A stretch of DNA of 16,389 bases from an uncultured delta proteobacterium (GTDB lineage: Bacteria; RBG-13-61-14; DRUE01): positions 1-16,389 of the forward strand of contig CAIYYW010000333.1 of assembly GCA_903930515.1 (NCBI GenBank), given 5' to 3'. The notes beneath the pieces are model-generated. The model did not search any database, was not told the DNA's origin, and was given only the letters and a program-made list of their open reading frames with translations. Of this stretch, positions 13,622-16,389 are shown piece by piece; the first letter of the stretch is position 1; every line of letters begins with the position of its first letter. Made by a program: the position numbers and the translations under genes.

Positions 13622-13645
13622 GCAGAAGCAGGAGGGCTGAATTAA

Positions 13646-15103
13646 ATGAGCCGAAGGACCAGCAAAGTTTTTTGGGCGCTGATTTTGATTGCGGTCTGCG
13701 TTGCCGGGGGATACTGGCTGGGGAAGAGCAGCCAGGGCTTGCGCTTTCCCTGGCGACTGGGAACGCCGACACCTGCGGGGGGGAAGCCGGCCACGGTCTT
13801 GCCGCAGCAGGTGATCATCCCGAAGGGGATGGCGGAATTTGAGCAGCGGGTGATGCTGGCGGCGAACAAGGCTCTGCCGGCTGTGGTCAACATCAACACC
13901 GAGCGGCGGGTCATGGTTCAGGGGACATCCAATCCCTTTTTCTACACGCCTCCCCGGGAGCAGATTCAGAAGAGCCTGGGCTCGGGCGTGATTGTCACCC
14001 AGGACGGATACATCCTGACCAATAACCATGTGATTGAGGAAGCGGATGTGATTATGGTCTCGCTTGTGGACAAACGCGCGTTCAGCGCCAAGGTGGTGGG
14101 CTCGGACCCCAAAACCGACCTGGCTTTGCTCAAGATCGACACCACTGATCTTCCCACCCTCCCGCTCGGCGATTCCGGCAAGCTGGAGGTGGGACAGTTC
14201 GTGCTCGCGGTCGGGGACCCCTTCGGGCTTTCCGGGACCGTTACCATGGGGATTGTCAGCGCCAAGGGCCGCGCCAACTTAAAGATCGCGGATTACGAGG
14301 ATTTCATCCAGACCGACGCCTCAATCAATCCGGGCAACTCTGGGGGCGCCCTGGTGAATTTGGACGGAGAGTTGATCGGGATCAACACCGTGATCTTTTC
14401 CCAGACCGGGGGTTCAGTCGGAGTCGGCTTCGCCATCCCCTCCAATATGGCCAAGGCCGTGATGTATAATTTGATTGAATACGGAAGGGTGGTGCGCGGC
14501 TGGCTCGGGGTCGGAATCCAGGACCTGAACCCGCAATCCAGAAAAATCCTCAATTACCAGGGCGAGGGGGCGCTGGTGGGGTTGGTGATGGAAAAGAGTC
14601 CCGCGCAAAAGGCCGGAATCAAAACCGGGGATATTATCAGCAGCTATCACGGCCAGCCCATCAACAGCGGCAGCGAATTAAAGAACCTGGTCGGCGATAC
14701 TCATCCGGGAGATAAGGTTGAGTTCAAGGTGATCCGGAATGGCCAGGAGCTGACCCTGAGCGCGAAGATAGAGGAGATGAAAGAGGAAGGGATGGTTCAA
14801 CCGGGAGTGGCGATCGTTCCCACCCTGGGCTTGCAGGTGGAAGATTTGAATGATACTTTGCGCGAACAATTCGGCATTCCCCGCGAACTGCAGGGCGTGG
14901 TCATTACCGCGGTGGATGAGAGAAGCCGGGCGGAAGAGGCCGGGATCCAGATCGGCGATGTGGTTTTGCGGGTGAACCAAACCATTGTCAAGAGCAGCCA
15001 GGATTTCTGGAAAACCGTGGAGCCGGCTGGAAAGGATCAAATTATGCTCTGGATCTGGAGGCTGTCCCAGACCGTGGTCGTGGGCATCCCGCCGGAACAA
15101 TAA
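13646..15103 (+). CDS. htrA: HtrA/Deg-family serine protease with two PDZ domains
   Basis: This ATP-independent protease/chaperone removes damaged envelope proteins. It has 485 residues. A short basic start and one hydrophobic helix (about 9-25, ending GGYWLG) make an uncleaved anchor or signal sequence, placing the rest in the periplasm. The trypsin-like domain (about 65-275) has the full triad: His128 in TNNHVI, Asp158 in KTDLALL and Ser232 in NPGNSGGAL. PDZ1 (about 284-378) contains GWLGVGIQDL and AGIKTGDII. PDZ2 (about 395-480) contains LGLQVEDL and AGIQIGDVV. Two PDZ domains match DegP/DegQ-like proteases rather than DegS. GGAGG lies 10 nt before the ATG. It appears monocistronic: over 200 nt follow before the next gene. 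Which E. coli Deg protein it corresponds to cannot be said. Confidence 0.94.
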   Translation: MSRRTSKVFWALILIAVCVAGGYWLGKSSQGLRFPWRLGTPTPAGGKPATVLPQQVIIPKGMAEFEQRVMLAANKALPAVVNINTERRVMVQGTSNPFFYTPPREQIQKSLGSGVIVTQDGYILTNNHVIEEADVIMVSLVDKRAFSAKVVGSDPKTDLALLKIDTTDLPTLPLGDSGKLEVGQFVLAVGDPFGLSGTVTMGIVSAKGRANLKIADYEDFIQTDASINPGNSGGALVNLDGELIGINTVIFSQTGGSVGVGFAIPSNMAKAVMYNLIEYGRVVRGWLGVGIQDLNPQSRKILNYQGEGALVGLVMEKSPAQKAGIKTGDIISSYHGQPINSGSELKNLVGDTHPGDKVEFKVIRNGQELTLSAKIEEMKEEGMVQPGVAIVPTLGLQVEDLNDTLREQFGIPRELQGVVITAVDERSRAEEAGIQIGDVVLRVNQTIVKSSQDFWKTVEPAGKDQIMLWIWRLSQTVVVGIPPEQ

Positions 15104-15146
15104 AAGCGGGAAACGGAAAACCGGGAACCCGCCTTCGCTCCCGCTT
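15104..15146 (+). terminator. Inverted repeat after htrA
   Basis: AAGCGGGA (15104-15111) starts directly after the htrA stop and pairs with TCCCGCTT (15139-15146) across 27 nt. There is no T-run, so this is a 3' structure and only possibly a terminator. The left arm overlaps 7-bp units gcgggaa and acggaaa (15106-15119). Confidence 0.3.
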
Positions 15147-15169
15147 CGGCCGGGAATACCGTGGGCAGT

Positions 15170-15235
15170 CGGGCAACGGATCCATTCCCCTTTAATCGGT
15201 CCCCGTTGCTCATCCTTCGTTCATATCGTTGCCCG
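15170..15235. repeat. Competing inverted repeats between htrA and the kinase gene
   Basis: The left arm CGGGCAACG (15170-15178) can pair with CGTTGCCCG (15227-15235, 9 bp). The overlapping GCAACGG (15173-15179) can instead pair with CCGTTGC (15203-15209, 7 bp). The two hairpins exclude each other. Confidence 0.45.
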
Positions 15236-15244
15236 CCGCGGGGC

Positions 15245-15272
15245 TTGATTTAAACCGCGGATGCCATAATAT
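15245..15272 (+). promoter_or_regulatory. Tentative promoter of the kinase gene
   Basis: TTGATT (15245-15250), a 16-nt spacer and TAATAT (15267-15272) lie about 53 nt before the ATG, each box matching 4 of 6. A perfect 10-bp palindrome, CCGGCGCCGG (15297-15306), falls in the would-be leader just before the ribosome-binding site. Confidence 0.35.
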
Positions 15273-15325
15273 TCTATTAGAATGACCCGGTTCCATCCGG
15301 CGCCGGGCTTCCAAAGGTAACAAGA

Positions 15326-16389
15326 ATGGCAAAATGCGCGAAATGCGGGGAAGAGGTTCAGACCGGGAAGAAGTTCTGCCCGGAATGCGGGGAATCTACG
15401 ACCCGCCGCGACCCCGGCACGGTGGAACTGCACAAGACCGAGGACCGGTTTGAGGAAGCGATAAATTCGACCGGGAGATATAAGGTCAAGAAGCTGCTGG
15501 GCCGCGGAGGGATGGGTGTGGTCTATCACGCCCTGGACAAGGAGCTGGGGATTGATGTCGCGATCAAGAGCCTGCCCCCCGAGCTGTCCGCAGATGTCCG
15601 GAGTCTGAACCAGCTTCGGCAGGAAGCCAAACTGAGTATGCAACTCACTCATCACGGGATCGTCCGTCTCTACGACCTAAAGGAGGCCCAGGACTCAAGG
15701 CTGTTGGTGATGGAATACATCCCCGGCTTTAACCTCTCCGATTACCTGTTCCTGCGCGAGAAACTTTCGGAGGAAGAGGCCTGGGAGATTTTAAAGCCGG
15801 TGGCCGACGCGCTGGATTACGCTCATTCCCGGAAGGTGATCCATCGCGACATCAAGCCGAGCAACATCCTGTTCAAGACCACCAAAACCGTCCAGGAAAT
15901 CGCCGAGTCCTATCAGAAGGAAAAGAAATTCCCCGCCGACCTGGAGATCAAGGTGGCCGACTTCGGCATCGCCCGGACCGTGAGCGATTCCATGAGCCGT
16001 CTGAGCAATATGCCGGTTTCCGGAACCCTGAGCTATATGAGTTCGGAACAGATCCGCGGCAAGCGCCAGACCCACTTTACCGATGTTTATTCCCTGGCCG
16101 TGGTCGCCTACGAACTGCTCTGCGGCCGGCCTCCCTTTTACCAGGGCGAGATCACCTACCAGATCATCAACGAATCCACGGAGCCGATCTCCGGGATCAA
16201 GCCCGAATATATGCAGGCCATCCTCAAAGGGTTGTCCAAAAACCCCGAAGACCGGCCCCAGACCTGCTCGGAATTCATCCAACTCCCGCAGCAACTTGCC
16301 CAAAGCAAAGACCACTGGGAATTGGTCCCGGCCCAGCCCTCTACTCCGGCGTCAACCCCGGCCGCGCCCGCGGCCGAGCCGAGCCTTTC
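15326..16389 (+). CDS. Zinc-ribbon Ser/Thr protein kinase (Hanks type), 3' end outside window
   Basis: The frame is open to the right edge (354 codons visible). A short N-terminal zinc ribbon has Cys4, Cys7, Cys18 and Cys21 (CAKCGEE...FCPECGE). The kinase domain (about 52-325) has the glycine loop GRGGMGVVY (59-67), Lys81 in VAIKS, Glu100 in helix C, HRDIKPSN (173-180), DFG (212-214) and ARTV. The activation-segment block SGTLSYMSSEQIRG (232-245) replaces the usual GTPxYMSPEQ, and CGRPPF and NPEDRPQT follow, so it should be active. About 20 extra residues lie between the catalytic loop and DFG (184-206). A Pro/Ala/Thr/Ser-rich linker begins near 336, so a further sensor or membrane domain is expected past the window. 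AAAGG lies 8 nt before the ATG. Targets are unknown. Confidence 0.9.
   Translation, partial: MAKCAKCGEEVQTGKKFCPECGESTTRRDPGTVELHKTEDRFEEAINSTGRYKVKKLLGRGGMGVVYHALDKELGIDVAIKSLPPELSADVRSLNQLRQEAKLSMQLTHHGIVRLYDLKEAQDSRLLVMEYIPGFNLSDYLFLREKLSEEEAWEILKPVADALDYAHSRKVIHRDIKPSNILFKTTKTVQEIAESYQKEKKFPADLEIKVADFGIARTVSDSMSRLSNMPVSGTLSYMSSEQIRGKRQTHFTDVYSLAVVAYELLCGRPPFYQGEITYQIINESTEPISGIKPEYMQAILKGLSKNPEDRPQTCSEFIQLPQQLAQSKDHWELVPAQPSTPASTPAAPAAEPSL

Noticed and set aside
13296-13645. Known housekeeping RNA (6S, SRP, tmRNA, RNase P RNA) or a c-di-GMP/cAMP-related riboswitch
   Set aside because: None of the signature motifs of these RNAs could be found by eye; only the inverted and direct repeats are supported.
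1-16389. Mobile elements, CRISPR arrays, tRNA genes or phage genes
   Set aside because: No transposase or integrase frame, no regularly spaced repeats with unique spacers and no cloverleaf sequence were seen.

Overview
The window looks like chromosome from an uncultured, free-living diderm (Gram-negative-type) bacterium. It carries an LptD outer-membrane LPS-assembly barrel, a membrane-anchored HtrA/Deg protease, a bacterial fatty-acid synthesis block and a eukaryotic-like Ser/Thr kinase. GC is moderately high and the intergenic spaces are lower in GC. The mix of RCC1 repeats, a CHASE2 cyclase, GAF/HD-GYP and a zinc-ribbon Ser/Thr kinase is typical of deep-branching environmental lineages such as Desulfobacterota, Nitrospirota, NC10 or other candidate phyla. 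No marker in the window fixes the phylum. I see no phage genes, insertion sequences, tRNA, rRNA or CRISPR array.

Layout. (1) 2-469, plus: the end of a secreted-type RCC1-repeat protein with 153-bp tandem units. (2) 535-9876, minus: six tightly packed genes, read in transcription order. They are a CHASE2 class III adenylate cyclase, a TPR protein with two cyclic-nucleotide-binding domains, a GAF/HD-GYP phosphodiesterase, a Crp-type regulator with the cAMP-binding Arg-Ser pair, a metallo-beta-lactamase-fold class II cyclic-nucleotide phosphodiesterase, and lptD. Gaps run from a 4-nt overlap to 12 nt. A near-consensus promoter lies directly against the cyclase ATG. (3) 9975-12811, minus: yceD, rpmF, fabD, fabG and acpP, the usual L32/fatty-acid block but without plsX, fabH or fabF. 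(4) 12812-13064: divergent promoter region with heptameric repeats. (5) 13065-13295, plus: a 76-aa orphan gene, followed by about 350 bp of non-coding DNA with strong inverted and direct repeats. (6) 13646-15103, plus: HtrA/Deg serine protease with two PDZ domains. (7) 15326 to the right edge, plus: zinc-ribbon Ser/Thr protein kinase, cut by the window end.

How the genes work together. Region 2 reads as a nearly self-contained cyclic-nucleotide circuit. A membrane sensor makes cAMP. Up to three cNMP-binding domains on two proteins read it, one being a DNA-binding Crp-type factor. A class II phosphodiesterase removes it, and an HD-GYP enzyme links it to cyclic-dinucleotide turnover. The circuit is co-transcribed with lptD, so it may serve envelope or LPS control. 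That link is inferred from layout alone. HtrA and the kinase to the right would fit a wider envelope-stress neighbourhood but appear to be separate transcription units.
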